A DNA stretch of 64,000 nt, taken from assembly GCA_040005635.1 (NCBI GenBank), contig JBDTYM010000001.1, positions 1 to 64,000 of the forward strand. The letters are read 5' to 3'. The stretch's first letter is position 1. Each line of letters opens with the position of its first letter. This DNA is from Dokdonella_A sp040005635. GTDB lineage: Bacteria > Pseudomonadota > Gammaproteobacteria > Xanthomonadales > Rhodanobacteraceae. The position numbers and the translations under genes are program-made. Shown in pieces: positions 16,578-25,390 of the stretch. Below the pieces are notes generated by a model. It was given only the letters and a program-made list of their open reading frames with translations. It was not told the DNA's origin and did no database searches.

Positions 16578-17360
16578 ATGAAACGAATTGAACGTGGAAT
16601 GGCGATCGCACTGCTGGTCGCCTTGGCGGGCGTGCTCGCTGCGTGCGGCGGAGCGGACGGCCCCTCGCAACAGGCATCCGCGCCGGCGGACAACACCGCA
16701 CCGGCGCAAGCCGGCAAGCAGGCTTCAGCACCAGCGCCCGCGGACGCGACCGACGCCAAGGCCGGCCAAGCCGCCGATCCGAAACCAGCGCCGGACGCGG
16801 ACGGGCCGATCCAGAGCAGCTACTACGCGCGCGCGCAGCAACCAGCGGCCGCTACGTCGGCGCCTGCTTCCGCGCCCGCGGCCGACGCGGCATCCGCGGC
16901 GTCGCCGCCCGCGTCGGCTGGCGCTGCCGGCGCCCGCTATGCCGATGTGATCAGCGTGCAGCCGGTCAACCAGACGTCGAACGCATCCCATGAGGAGTGC
17001 AAGGATGTGCGCGTCGTCCACAGGCACAAGCCGAAGGACGACAACCAGATTGCCGGCAGCGTGCTCGGAGCGGTCGCCGGCGGCGTCATCGGCCATCAGG
17101 TCGGCGGCGGACGCGGACGCGATCTGGCCACCGTGGCCGGCGCGGTCGGCGGCGGCATCGCCGGCAAGAAGATCCAGGAAAATCAACAGAACCAGCGGAC
17201 GTACACGACCACCGAGCGCCGCTGCCGCAAGGTGAGCGGAGCCGGCGAGCCAGTCGTCGCCTACGACGTCGTGTACGAATACCTCGGCTCGACCCATCAG
17301 GTGCGCATGGATCACGATCCCGGCGATCGTGTCGAGCTGCCAGTGCGGGGCATCGAGTAA
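16578..17360 (+). CDS. outer-membrane lipoprotein with glycine-zipper 2TM domain
   Basis: This 260-residue predicted lipoprotein starts MKRIERGMAIALLVALAGVL and has the lipobox LAAC. A long Ala/Pro/Asp-rich linker (about residues 30-130) follows. Then comes a glycine-zipper segment (about 155-205; GSVLGAVAGGVIGHQVGGG and GAVGGGIAGKKIQENQ) of the SlyB/YmgG kind, and a C-terminal domain with EERRC-like cysteines. Such proteins sit in the outer membrane and support envelope integrity. The start at 16578 is set by the signal peptide and a GCAGGAG just upstream. No specific partner is visible nearby. Confidence 0.75.
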   Translation: MKRIERGMAIALLVALAGVLAACGGADGPSQQASAPADNTAPAQAGKQASAPAPADATDAKAGQAADPKPAPDADGPIQSSYYARAQQPAAATSAPASAPAADAASAASPPASAGAAGARYADVISVQPVNQTSNASHEECKDVRVVHRHKPKDDNQIAGSVLGAVAGGVIGHQVGGGRGRDLATVAGAVGGGIAGKKIQENQQNQRTYTTTERRCRKVSGAGEPVVAYDVVYEYLGSTHQVRMDHDPGDRVELPVRGIE

Positions 17361-17448
17361 CTCACCGGCGCGCCGTCCGTTCGATGGCGTTCCGGCCATG
17401 GTCGACGACGCACGCGTTCAAATGCAGAAATCGCACAGAGCCCTTGCC

Positions 17449-17943
17449 ATGTCGCAGCTGAGCATGCTGACCCGTTACAAGATCTGGGCCGACGAGCTGA
17501 CCTACTCCGCCGTGCGTTCATTGCCCGAGGGAGAAGCGACGAAAGCGCGCCCGACTCGATTCGGCAACATGGTGCACACGCTGAATCACGTCCATGTCAT
17601 CGACAGTATTTTCCAGGCGCATCTGCAAGGGCGCGCGCATGGATTCACCGCGCGCAATACGCCAACGCACCCGCCGCTGCACGAGCTGTGGCAGTCGGTC
17701 AGGGTGGTCGATCAGTGGTATGTGGACTACGCCGCAGCGCTGTCCGAGGCGCAGTCACACGAGCGCGTCGAATTCCGCTTCGTCGATGGCGGCGTCGGCG
17801 TGATGACGCGCGCCGAGATGATCCTGCACGTCGTCAACCACGGCACCTACCATCGCGGTTTCGTCGGCGACATGATGTATCAGGTGCCGGTGATGCCGCC
17901 GGCCACCGATCTGCCGGTGTTTCTGCGCGATGTTGCGAGTTAA
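17449..17943 (+). CDS. DinB-family protein
   Basis: This 164-residue protein resembles the DinB four-helix bundle family, metal-binding proteins related to thiol-dependent enzymes. The likely metal-binding histidines are in LNHVHVIDS and in HVVNHGTYHRGFVGD, the usual spacing for the family. ATGs at 17398 and 17422 also lie in frame; I chose 17449 because MSQLSMLTRYKIWADE matches where the first helix normally begins. It is 88 bp after the lipoprotein gene. The substrate and physiological role are unknown, as for most DinB proteins. Confidence 0.75.
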   Translation: MSQLSMLTRYKIWADELTYSAVRSLPEGEATKARPTRFGNMVHTLNHVHVIDSIFQAHLQGRAHGFTARNTPTHPPLHELWQSVRVVDQWYVDYAAALSEAQSHERVEFRFVDGGVGVMTRAEMILHVVNHGTYHRGFVGDMMYQVPVMPPATDLPVFLRDVAS

Positions 17944-18024
17944 CGGCGAGTTCGCCGATGTGTTTTCACGCGTGCTGAAACGTCAGCCGGTCAACGCGAT
18001 ATCGACGCACGCATCCACCTCGCA

Positions 18025-19083
18025 CTACGGCTTGGCTCGTCGCGCGTCTTCGTCGCGCGCAACTTCCGCTCGACAGATCATCTGCTGCACTTGAGGCGAT
18101 GCGTGCACGGCGATCAGCTCGATCGCCGGATGCTCGGTCGAGAAGACGCGAAATACCTCATCGGCAAACGCCTGTCCAACACTGGCGATACCCTCGAAAT
18201 CGAGGACGACTGTGCTGAACCGATCGACTCTCTGGAGCAGCCGCTTGGCTTGCGAACGCGAGACGAGATTTTCATCGCCGATCCTCGCCAGGCGCACCGG
18301 CACAATCGTTCTGGCAAACGTGTAATCGTCGGGGCCGCTGGAGAATTGCTCGAAAATCTCCGCCGTCGTCCGCGTGGACGTGGTCGAAATTTCCATCACG
18401 ACCGATGTGCCGGCGCCGGTCGCGTCCGGATCGAGTTCGTAGAGCAGATCGTCCGCTTCCGCGTCGTCGTGATCGAATACGAGTTCGCCGGAGACGATCT
18501 GGAACACGTCGAACATGCGCGAGGTGAAGAACACGCCTTCGCCCGTGTGCCGGCGTGGGTCCGTGGTCAACTTGCCCTTGGCCAGCTCGAGCAAGGCCAA
18601 GCGCTCGTCCGGCAGCGCCAGGGCGCGCGTGATCTTGCGGAAGATGCCAACACCGTCGTCGACGACGATCAGGGCAACATGCACCGAGTTGCGATCGACG
18701 AAGAGCTGCAGCTTGTGGCCTTCGGAATGATCAATCGCATTGTTGACCATCTCGGTCACGCCGTGATGGCAGATGTCGACGATATTGCGTGGCAAACCGA
18801 CCAGCAGCGGTGCAATATCGCGCGACCAGACCTGATCTTCGGCCAGATTCTTGAGCGCGTGATCGAATTCGGCCCGGCGATGGTTGCCCAGTCGATAGTG
18901 CGGCCTGGTGGTGCCGGTTTTCTGCAGATAGCCGTTTTCCACCAATGAATGCGCGCGCGGCGCGACCGCGGCGCGACTCAAGCCGAGCGCATCGGCTACC
19001 GTGCGCACGAGGTCGGTTGGATGATTCGGAGCGTCGCGCAGCAACGTGGCTTCGATCTCGGCGGAACGGCTGGGGCGAGGCAT
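18025..19083 (-). CDS. winged-helix / HATPase / STAS-like (DUF4325) regulatory protein
   Basis: This 352-residue protein combines three domains. A winged helix-turn-helix occupies about residues 5-65 (ADALGLSRAAVAPRAHSLVENG). A GHKL ATPase domain spans about 95-235, with N box TEMVNNAIDHSEG and G box VVDDGVGIF. A C-terminal DUF4325 STAS-like domain covers about 260-340 (VVLDFEGIASVGQAFADEVFRVF). There is no phospho-acceptor histidine. The ATPase resembles anti-sigma kinases and the STAS-like domain their antagonists, so both halves of a partner-switch, plus a DNA-binding head, seem joined in one chain. Two 15-bp direct repeats lie just upstream and may be its own operator. The regulated process is unknown. 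Confidence 0.7.
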   Translation of the reverse strand: MPRPSRSAEIEATLLRDAPNHPTDLVRTVADALGLSRAAVAPRAHSLVENGYLQKTGTTRPHYRLGNHRRAEFDHALKNLAEDQVWSRDIAPLLVGLPRNIVDICHHGVTEMVNNAIDHSEGHKLQLFVDRNSVHVALIVVDDGVGIFRKITRALALPDERLALLELAKGKLTTDPRRHTGEGVFFTSRMFDVFQIVSGELVFDHDDAEADDLLYELDPDATGAGTSVVMEISTTSTRTTAEIFEQFSSGPDDYTFARTIVPVRLARIGDENLVSRSQAKRLLQRVDRFSTVVLDFEGIASVGQAFADEVFRVFSTEHPAIELIAVHASPQVQQMICRAEVARDEDARRAKP

Positions 19084-19117
19084 CGGACGACTCGAAAGTA
19101 ACGCCCTCTTATTAGAT

Positions 19118-19153
19118 AGTTATCTCACTTGATTGTAAAGTTATCGCGCTTGA
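19118..19153 (-). repeat. two 15-bp direct repeats, likely autoregulatory operator
   Basis: AGTTATCTCACTTGA (19118-19132) and AGTTATCGCGCTTGA (19139-19153) match at 13 of 15 positions and are offset by 21 bp, two helical turns. They lie in an AT-rich stretch 35-70 bp before the start of the HTH-ATPase-STAS gene, as expected for a dimer or tandem binding site. Confidence 0.5.
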
Positions 19154-19168
19154 CGATGCGCATGGAAT

Positions 19169-21307
19169 TCAGCCCGACCAACCCCACTGCAATCCCAGCA
19201 TCACCGTCCGCCCGGGCGCGGGTTCGAAATATCTGCCGTTCGCATCATTGATGATCACCGACCCCGCGTACTGGCGGTCGAACGCGTTGTCCAGGCGCAG
19301 AAATGCGCGCAACGTGCCGGAAGCGAGGTTGAATCCGTAAGCGATATCCGCCCCCGCGATGAAATACGAAGGCGCTGCATCGCTGCCGATATCGTTCACC
19401 GACACCGAACTCACGTAATTGCCGTTGATCGACGCGCGCCAGCCGGTGTCGCGACCCCAGTTGAGCACGCTGTAGAAGTCCTGCTTCGGGATGCCCGGAA
19501 TGCGCGTGCCGGCAGCAACCGGGGTGTTCGGCGTCGTGCAGGTCGAGCTCGTACAGGTCAGGAACGGCGAGCGGAACGTCGCATCGAGATAGGTATAGGC
19601 AAGCTGCAGCTTCCACAGTTCGCCGAGGCGCCAGGCCAGCGAGACTTCGGCGCCGTCGCGGCGCGCCTTGCCGATGTTCTGATAGGTCGTGCGGCCGCCG
19701 CTGCTGGTCGCGATCGCGAGTTCGTTCTGCGTGTCGGCGCGGAACACCGCGACGTTGAGATCGATGTCCTTGCTCGGGCGCATCTTCGCGCCGAGTTCGC
19801 TATTGCGGCTGCGCGAGGGCACCAGGTTGAACGCCAGACCGGCGCCGCCGTCGGCGCGGTAGCCGAGTTCATTGAATGTCGGCGTCTCGAAGGCCTTGCC
19901 CCACGACGCATAGAGGTTGGCCCAATCCGTCGCACGATAGAGCAGCCCCGCAACCGGTGTCGTCGCGCCGTAGTCGACGCGGCCGCTGTCGTTTGGATTC
20001 GTCGTGGTGACGTAGTGATCGACCGAATCGAACTTGACCTCGCTGTGACGCACGCCGGCCGTCAGCGACCATGCCTCGGCAAAGCGCCAGGTCGCCTGCG
20101 CGTACTGGTCGAAGTCGAACACGCTGTCGTCTTCGTTCCTGCGCTGCTCGCCGCGCACGCCAAGCACGTCGCCGACGAAGTTCTCGAAGCCCTGCCGATG
20201 CTGGTCCTGCTTGTCCCAGGAGATGCCCGCAGCAATCTCGAACGGACGCCCGGCCAGATCGCCCTTCCAGATCCAGCGCAGGTCGCTGCCGCCATAGTCG
20301 CCGCCGAGATCGACGACGCCGCCGGAATGCAGCGGATTGGCTTGGGCCGATACCGGTACCGAAAGAAACTGTTCGACATCGCGATGGCCGTAGTAGCCGA
20401 GCACGCGCAGCGAGTTGCCGCCGCCAAGGTCCTGTTCGTAGATCGCACCACCCTGTTCCTGATGCACGCTCTTGCGCGTGTTGAACTGTTTGGCGACCGC
20501 CGCAACGCCGGTTGGATCCACATTGAACTGCGCATGCGTGAGACCGAGCGGATCCTGCGCGCTGGGCAGCGCCACCGTGTTCGCGATCAAGGTGAGCTTG
20601 CCGCCGTCACCGATCTTGAAGACCAGCTTCGCATTGCCGGATTCACGCTCGGCGGCGCTGTGGTCGCGGTAGCCGTCGGTCTGGAAATGGGTGACGTCGA
20701 GGTTGTAGTTGACCGGCCCGGCGACGCCACGTGCGTTCACGCTCGCGCGCAGTGTGCCGTAGCTGCCACCGGCGAGGCCGAGATCGACTTCGGGCGGATC
20801 GCTGCCGTCGGCAGTGAAGATCTGGATCACGCCGCCGGACGAGTTGCCGTACAACGCCGAAAACGGACCACGTAGCACTTCGATGCGTTCGGCCGAATCG
20901 AGATTGAAATTCGACACCTGGCCCTGCCCGTCCGGCATCGTTGCCGGAATGCCGTCGGTGTAAAGGCGCACGCCGCGTACGCCGAAGGTCGAACGCGCGC
21001 CGAAGCCGCGGATCGAGATCTGCTCATCCTGCGCATAGTTCTGCCGATCGCGCGCGAGCAAGCCCGGCACCGTGGCGAGGTATTCGGACGGGTTCACGCC
21101 GAGCCGGTCCGGCTGGTCGGCGACGCTGACCGAATCGATCGAAGCTGGCACGTCGTAGGCGGATTGTTCGGTGCGCGTCGCGGTGACCACGACCGTCGGC
21201 AGGTTGGCGTCCGCTGCGTTGGACTCGGCAACGGCGGCTGTTGCTCCGACCGATCCGAAACCTGCCCACCACAAAAGGGCACCCGCGCCCCATTTCAATC
21301 GATGCAT
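19169..21307 (-). CDS. pqqU: TonB-dependent receptor, PqqU/YncD-like PQQ importer
   Basis: This 712-residue outer-membrane receptor has a signal peptide, a TonB box-like LPTVVVTATR (about 36-45), a plug and a 22-strand barrel. Many stretches agree with E. coli YncD, recently renamed PqqU because it imports pyrroloquinoline quinone: RQNYAQDEQISIRGFGARST, DGIPATMPDGQGQ, LRGPFSALYGNSSGGV, FETPTFNELGYRADG, SSGGRTTYQN and GSVIINDANGRYFEPAPGR. PQQ is the cofactor of the XoxF enzyme at 1867. No pqqA-E biosynthesis genes are in the window, so capture of external PQQ, or recovery of periplasmic losses, is a sensible role. The agreement is from memory of the YncD sequence, not an alignment. Confidence 0.8.
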   Translation of the reverse strand: MHRLKWGAGALLWWAGFGSVGATAAVAESNAADANLPTVVVTATRTEQSAYDVPASIDSVSVADQPDRLGVNPSEYLATVPGLLARDRQNYAQDEQISIRGFGARSTFGVRGVRLYTDGIPATMPDGQGQVSNFNLDSAERIEVLRGPFSALYGNSSGGVIQIFTADGSDPPEVDLGLAGGSYGTLRASVNARGVAGPVNYNLDVTHFQTDGYRDHSAAERESGNAKLVFKIGDGGKLTLIANTVALPSAQDPLGLTHAQFNVDPTGVAAVAKQFNTRKSVHQEQGGAIYEQDLGGGNSLRVLGYYGHRDVEQFLSVPVSAQANPLHSGGVVDLGGDYGGSDLRWIWKGDLAGRPFEIAAGISWDKQDQHRQGFENFVGDVLGVRGEQRRNEDDSVFDFDQYAQATWRFAEAWSLTAGVRHSEVKFDSVDHYVTTTNPNDSGRVDYGATTPVAGLLYRATDWANLYASWGKAFETPTFNELGYRADGGAGLAFNLVPSRSRNSELGAKMRPSKDIDLNVAVFRADTQNELAIATSSGGRTTYQNIGKARRDGAEVSLAWRLGELWKLQLAYTYLDATFRSPFLTCTSSTCTTPNTPVAAGTRIPGIPKQDFYSVLNWGRDTGWRASINGNYVSSVSVNDIGSDAAPSYFIAGADIAYGFNLASGTLRAFLRLDNAFDRQYAGSVIINDANGRYFEPAPGRTVMLGLQWGWSG

Positions 21308-21475
21308 GCGCCCTGGCCCGATGACTTTGCGTACGACGAGCGCCCGCGCGATGCGCGCGCTCCGTCAGGCCAACGATGCTAGCAGGCGCCCGAGCGCGGC
21401 CGGTCTAGCGAAAATCGTGAACGATACTCAGACTGCCGCAACGGCAATCAGGGCATGCGGCGCGACCGCGGCTAG

Positions 21476-23473
21476 TTACTCGGCCAGCGGAATCTGATGC
21501 TTGCGGATCTTGCGATACAACGTGTTGCGGCTGACGCCGAGCGAATCGGCCGTGTGCGTGATGTTCCAGCGGTTGCGCTCGAGTTCGCGCAGCAGCGTCG
21601 CGTGCTCGGCGGTGTCGAGCGGCGTGCGGCAACAACCATCGCCGGCGCTGGCCGCCAGCGTCGCCGACAGGCTCATCGTGATCGGCAGATCCGGCGCCGG
21701 CAGACCTTCGGCCGCTTCGTCGAGCAGTTCCTGCGGCAGGTTCGACAAGCGGATCGCGCCGTCACTGCACAACGCCGCCGCAGTGCGCAGCACATTGCGC
21801 AGCTGGCGGATGTTGCCGGGCCAGTGATACGACAGCAGCGCGTGCAGGGCATCCGGCTGGATGCGCACGGGGTCGCCATCGCGGGTTTCCTCGCGCAGCA
21901 GAACGTCGACCAGTTCCGCACGGTCGGCGCGGTCACGCAGCAGCGGCAGGTTCAGCGTGGTGCCGTTCAAGCGGTAGTAGAGGTCCTCGCGAAACTCGCC
22001 GTCCTGCACCATCTGACGGATATCGTGATGACTTGCGCTGATCACGTGCAGGTCGACCGTGATCGCCTGGTCGCCGCCGAGCGGCACGATCTCGAATTCC
22101 TCGATCACGCGCAGCAGGCGCGTCTGCAAGGTCAGTGGCATGTCGCCGATTTCATCGAGGAACAGGGTGCCGCCACTCGATTGCAGGATTTTGCCGGGAC
22201 GGCCATGGCGGTCCGCGTCGGTAAACGCGCCGCGCGTATAGCCGAACAGTTCGCTTTCGATCAGCGATTCCGGAATCGCACCGCAGTTGACCGCGACAAA
22301 AGGTTTGCCGGACCAGCTGGCGGAGTTGTGCAGCACGCGTGCGAATGCTTCCTTGCCGGTACCGGTCGCGCCCTGCAACAGGATCGGCACGCGCTTGCTG
22401 AACAGCTGTTGCGCGCAATTGAGGTTGTGTTGCATCGACGGATCGTTGCCGACGTGACGACGACTGCTGTGCTCGCTGGCACCGAGCGAAACCGTGCGCG
22501 CGACGCCGGGACCGTTCGTCACGGCGCGTGTGCCGGACTGTTGTGGTGCGCGCACGAGCGCGTAGAAACGACGGCCGTGCTCGACGTCGCGGATCGGCCA
22601 GATCGTGCGCGCGTCGGTCGCAGCGCGCTGTTCGAGCGTCGAGTAGGCGAACTGGAACACCGACTCGATCGAACGGCCGATCAGGCGACTGCGGTCCGGA
22701 TGGCCGAGCTGGGCCAGCGCGCTGTCGTTGACCGCAAGTACGATGCCGTCGCCGGCGATCGCAATCAGCGCCTCGTGCAGCAGGCCGACGAATTCGGGAC
22801 GGCTGTGGAATTGCAGGATGTAGCCCTGCGGAAATTCGCGCAGGAAGTGGAACCGCGAGATCAGGTTCGCCGACATCGCGACCAGCGCCATCGTGTGCCG
22901 CTGGATCAGGCGCGTATCGCTGCAGTTGGCCGACGAGGCATCGAGCACGCCGAGCACGCCGCCGTGCGCATCGATGATCGGCGCACCGGAGCACGACAGC
23001 GTCACGTTGTAGCCCATGAAGTGTTCGTCGCGATGCACGGTCACCGAGGCACGTTCGGCGACCGCCGTACCGAGCCCATTGGTGCCCTCGTGGCGTTCGT
23101 CCCAGAGCGCGCCTAGCCAGAGGCCGGCATGACGGAATTCACGTTTCAGCGTCGGGTCGGTGATCGTGTGCAGGATCGTCGCGTCGGCATCGGCGAGTAT
23201 CACCGCATAGCCGGACCCGGAAATCTGGTCGTACAGGCTTTCCATCTCGGCCCGTGCCACGCCGAGCAGCTCGCCCATGCGCTGCTGGCGCTCGCGCAGG
23301 TGCGCGGCATCGAGTACGTGGGTCGCGCGTGCGCCGGTCGGCTCCATGCCGTATTCGGTCAGGCAGCGGCTCCACGAGCGCACCACATGCGGCGCCAGCG
23401 CGGTCGAATGCTCGCCGCGAACGGACTTGATCACGCGGGACGCGTGCCGTACGGCCAGTGCCGAGTCGCCCAT
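21476..23473 (-). CDS. sigma-54-dependent activator, AcoR family (GAF-AAA+-Fis)
   Basis: This 665-residue transcription activator has an AcoR-type N-terminal sensor (RSWSRC region and a GAF domain, about 75-205), a PAS-like segment (about 225-310), a sigma-54 AAA+ domain with Walker A GATGTGKE (about 368-375) and Walker B GGTLFLDEIGDM, and a Fis helix-turn-helix at the end (HTADSLGVSRNTLYRKI). The sigma-54 contact loop reads GAFTDA instead of the usual GAFTGA. AcoR-type proteins commonly control alcohol and acetoin genes. Sigma-54 promoters precede xoxF, frmA and a porin in this window, making this the candidate regulator. The start at 23473 has AGAGGA 6 nt upstream; ATG 23539 does not. Confidence 0.85.
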   Translation of the reverse strand: MGDSALAVRHASRVIKSVRGEHSTALAPHVVRSWSRCLTEYGMEPTGARATHVLDAAHLRERQQRMGELLGVARAEMESLYDQISGSGYAVILADADATILHTITDPTLKREFRHAGLWLGALWDERHEGTNGLGTAVAERASVTVHRDEHFMGYNVTLSCSGAPIIDAHGGVLGVLDASSANCSDTRLIQRHTMALVAMSANLISRFHFLREFPQGYILQFHSRPEFVGLLHEALIAIAGDGIVLAVNDSALAQLGHPDRSRLIGRSIESVFQFAYSTLEQRAATDARTIWPIRDVEHGRRFYALVRAPQQSGTRAVTNGPGVARTVSLGASEHSSRRHVGNDPSMQHNLNCAQQLFSKRVPILLQGATGTGKEAFARVLHNSASWSGKPFVAVNCGAIPESLIESELFGYTRGAFTDADRHGRPGKILQSSGGTLFLDEIGDMPLTLQTRLLRVIEEFEIVPLGGDQAITVDLHVISASHHDIRQMVQDGEFREDLYYRLNGTTLNLPLLRDRADRAELVDVLLREETRDGDPVRIQPDALHALLSYHWPGNIRQLRNVLRTAAALCSDGAIRLSNLPQELLDEAAEGLPAPDLPITMSLSATLAASAGDGCCRTPLDTAEHATLLRELERNRWNITHTADSLGVSRNTLYRKIRKHQIPLAE

Positions 23474-24118
23474 GGAAAGTCCTCTTGATTTGGCTGACAG
23501 TGCGTCGATGAGACGCTGTGGCCACCCGCTTTCATCCATCGGAAGCGGGGACCGGGAGAAATTCCTGCCAGGGGCGCAAGCGTGGTCCGATCAGCCCGAT
23601 TTCGCAAACCGCAACGCAACATAAATCGGGCGTCACGTCGTATTTGCTGTCCCGCCTTCGCTGCCTCTGATCCTCCCTGGAGAGCTGCCTCAGGCAGGCG
23701 TCGACACTTTGAGCCGTCGAATCCAGGCTATAACGCAGCCACGTCGGCGGCGGACCATCGGAAAACCCATGGCCGGGGTGACTCACGGTGTGCACGGCGG
23801 ATCTCTACGCGGGTGCTGCCATCGCTCGCGTTGCTGATCTCGTGGATCTCTGTGGCCGATCGAACGGCGCGCACCGAGAGAGCACGCACAGGCTCACAAC
23901 GGGCATCCACCGGCGCACACTCGAGGCGGTGGCGGGGCAAAGGCGGAACTCACCTCCCCGGCTCACGTCCAAGGCGCGCGGCGTGGCGTAAATGTGCATG
24001 TAAAGACGCATTTACGCAGCAGCAACGCCGGCGTATCCGTGCTGCTGCTAGCCTTTACATGTCCGCGCCAGCGATTCCGATCGTCGGCGCGCTCCCCGTG
24101 TCACAAGGACTAGCCTGC
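23474..24118. other. 645-bp intergenic region without a recognisable gene
   Basis: This gap separates the divergent AcoR-like activator and the efflux operon. Open frames here are short or are artefactual extensions of the efflux adaptor gene without its codon character. The only structure I see is the inverted repeat at 23986-24017. Promoters for both flanking genes must lie here. Confidence 0.5.
23986..24017 (+). promoter_or_regulatory. inverted repeat upstream of the RND efflux operon
   Basis: GCGTAAATG (23986-23994) is repeated inverted as CATTTACGC (24009-24017), a perfect 9-bp pair with a 14-bp spacer. ATGTAAA within the spacer recurs inverted as TTTACAT at 24054-24060. The position 100-130 bp before the adaptor gene suits an operator. 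Confidence 0.4.
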
Positions 24119-25360
24119 ATGTCGCGTTGGAAGCTCGCGCTCCTCATCCTCGTTCTGGTCGTCGCCGGCGTGATCGGCTGGCGCGTGTGGCAGTCGTATG
24201 CGGCGCAGGGCCAGGGCCGTCCGGGTGGTCGCGCTGGTGACGCCTCCGATGCGCCGATACCGGTCACCGTGATGCCGGTCGAGCAGAAGGACGTGCCGGT
24301 CTACCTCACATCGCTCGGTACCGTGCAGGCGCTCAATACGGTGACCATCAATGCGCAGGTCAGCGGCCAGATCCAGACGATCAATTTCAAGGAAGGCCAG
24401 GAGGTCAAGGCCGGCGACGTCATCGCGCAGATCGATCCGCGCACCTTCCAGGCCGCGCTCGACCAGGCCGTCGCCAAACAGAAGCAGGATGCCGCGCAGC
24501 TATCGGCATCGGCAAGCACGCTGCGCCGCTACCAGGACCTCATCAAGCAGCACTTCGTCGCCGCGCAGGACCTCGAGAATCAGCTTCAGACCGTCGCCCA
24601 GCAGCAGGCACTGGTCGCCGCCGACGCGGCCGCGGTCGCCTCGGCGCGCGTGCAGCTCGGCTACACGCGCATCGTCGCGCCGATCAATGGCATCGCCGGC
24701 ATTCGCCAGGTCGACGTCGGCAATCTGGTCACGGCGAATGCGAGCACCGGCTTTGTCGTGCTGACCCAGGTGCATCCGATCAACGTGATCTTCACCTTGC
24801 CCGAGCAGAACCTGGAAGAGGTGCGCAGCGGCCAGACCGAGTCGCCGCTTGCGGTTACCGCGCTCGATCGTACCGACTCGCACGTGATTGCCGAGGGCGA
24901 GCTGAAGGTGATCGACAACCAGATCGATACCGCCACCGGTACATTCAAGCTGAAATCGGAATTCAGCAACGAGAAGAACACGCTGTGGCCGGGCCAGTTC
25001 GTCAATGTGCGGGTACGCACGAAGACGATGAAGGGCGGCCTGGTGGTGCCGGCCACCTCGGTGCAGCGCGGCCCCGACGGCAGCTACGTGTACGCGCTGC
25101 AGGCCGACGGTACGGTCGCGATGAAGCCGATCACGTTGATCGGCGATGCCGGCGACGACGGCACCCTGATCGGTGGCGGTGTCGCCGCCGGCGACCGCGT
25201 CGTCACCGAAGGCCAGTTCCGCCTGAAGCCCGGCAGCAAGGTGCAGGCGCTCGCTCCGGGCGAGGCGCCGCCGGCGACCAGCGCGGAGGAACTGGCCAAG
25301 CTGAAGCAGCAGGACAAGAGCCAGCCGCAACGGCGCGGCGGCGGACGGCGCGGCGGCTAG
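24119..25360 (+). CDS. mdtA: RND efflux periplasmic adaptor, MdtA-like
   Basis: This 413-residue membrane fusion protein has one N-terminal transmembrane anchor (about 5-25), lipoyl half-motifs (INAQVSGQIQTINFKEGQEVKAGDVI is the region around residues 78-104; VQLGYTRIVAPINGIAG is the second), an alpha-hairpin between them, and a beta-barrel domain with LVVPATSVQRGPDG. It links an inner-membrane RND pump to a TolC-type channel. A Gln/Arg/Gly-rich tail is typical of MdtA. The ATG at 24119 has AAGGA 9 nt upstream. Two RND pump genes follow in the same direction, the MdtA-MdtB-MdtC arrangement. No outer-membrane channel gene is present nearby. Confidence 0.88.
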   Translation: MSRWKLALLILVLVVAGVIGWRVWQSYAAQGQGRPGGRAGDASDAPIPVTVMPVEQKDVPVYLTSLGTVQALNTVTINAQVSGQIQTINFKEGQEVKAGDVIAQIDPRTFQAALDQAVAKQKQDAAQLSASASTLRRYQDLIKQHFVAAQDLENQLQTVAQQQALVAADAAAVASARVQLGYTRIVAPINGIAGIRQVDVGNLVTANASTGFVVLTQVHPINVIFTLPEQNLEEVRSGQTESPLAVTALDRTDSHVIAEGELKVIDNQIDTATGTFKLKSEFSNEKNTLWPGQFVNVRVRTKTMKGGLVVPATSVQRGPDGSYVYALQADGTVAMKPITLIGDAGDDGTLIGGGVAAGDRVVTEGQFRLKPGSKVQALAPGEAPPATSAEELAKLKQQDKSQPQRRGGGRRGG

Positions 25361-25390
25361 TCCGCGCGTGACTGACGGCAGGACCTTCCC

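Noticed and set aside
14090..16759. An 889-codon open frame on the minus strand opposite tex
   Set aside because: It is antisense to a complete, motif-rich gene. High GC content produces such frames; there is no family resemblance or ribosome binding site.
23983..23998. A sigma-54-like TGGCGTAAATGTGC before the efflux operon
   Set aside because: The GG to GC spacing is 9 nt instead of 10 and the -12 box is poor; the site is better explained by the inverted repeat there.
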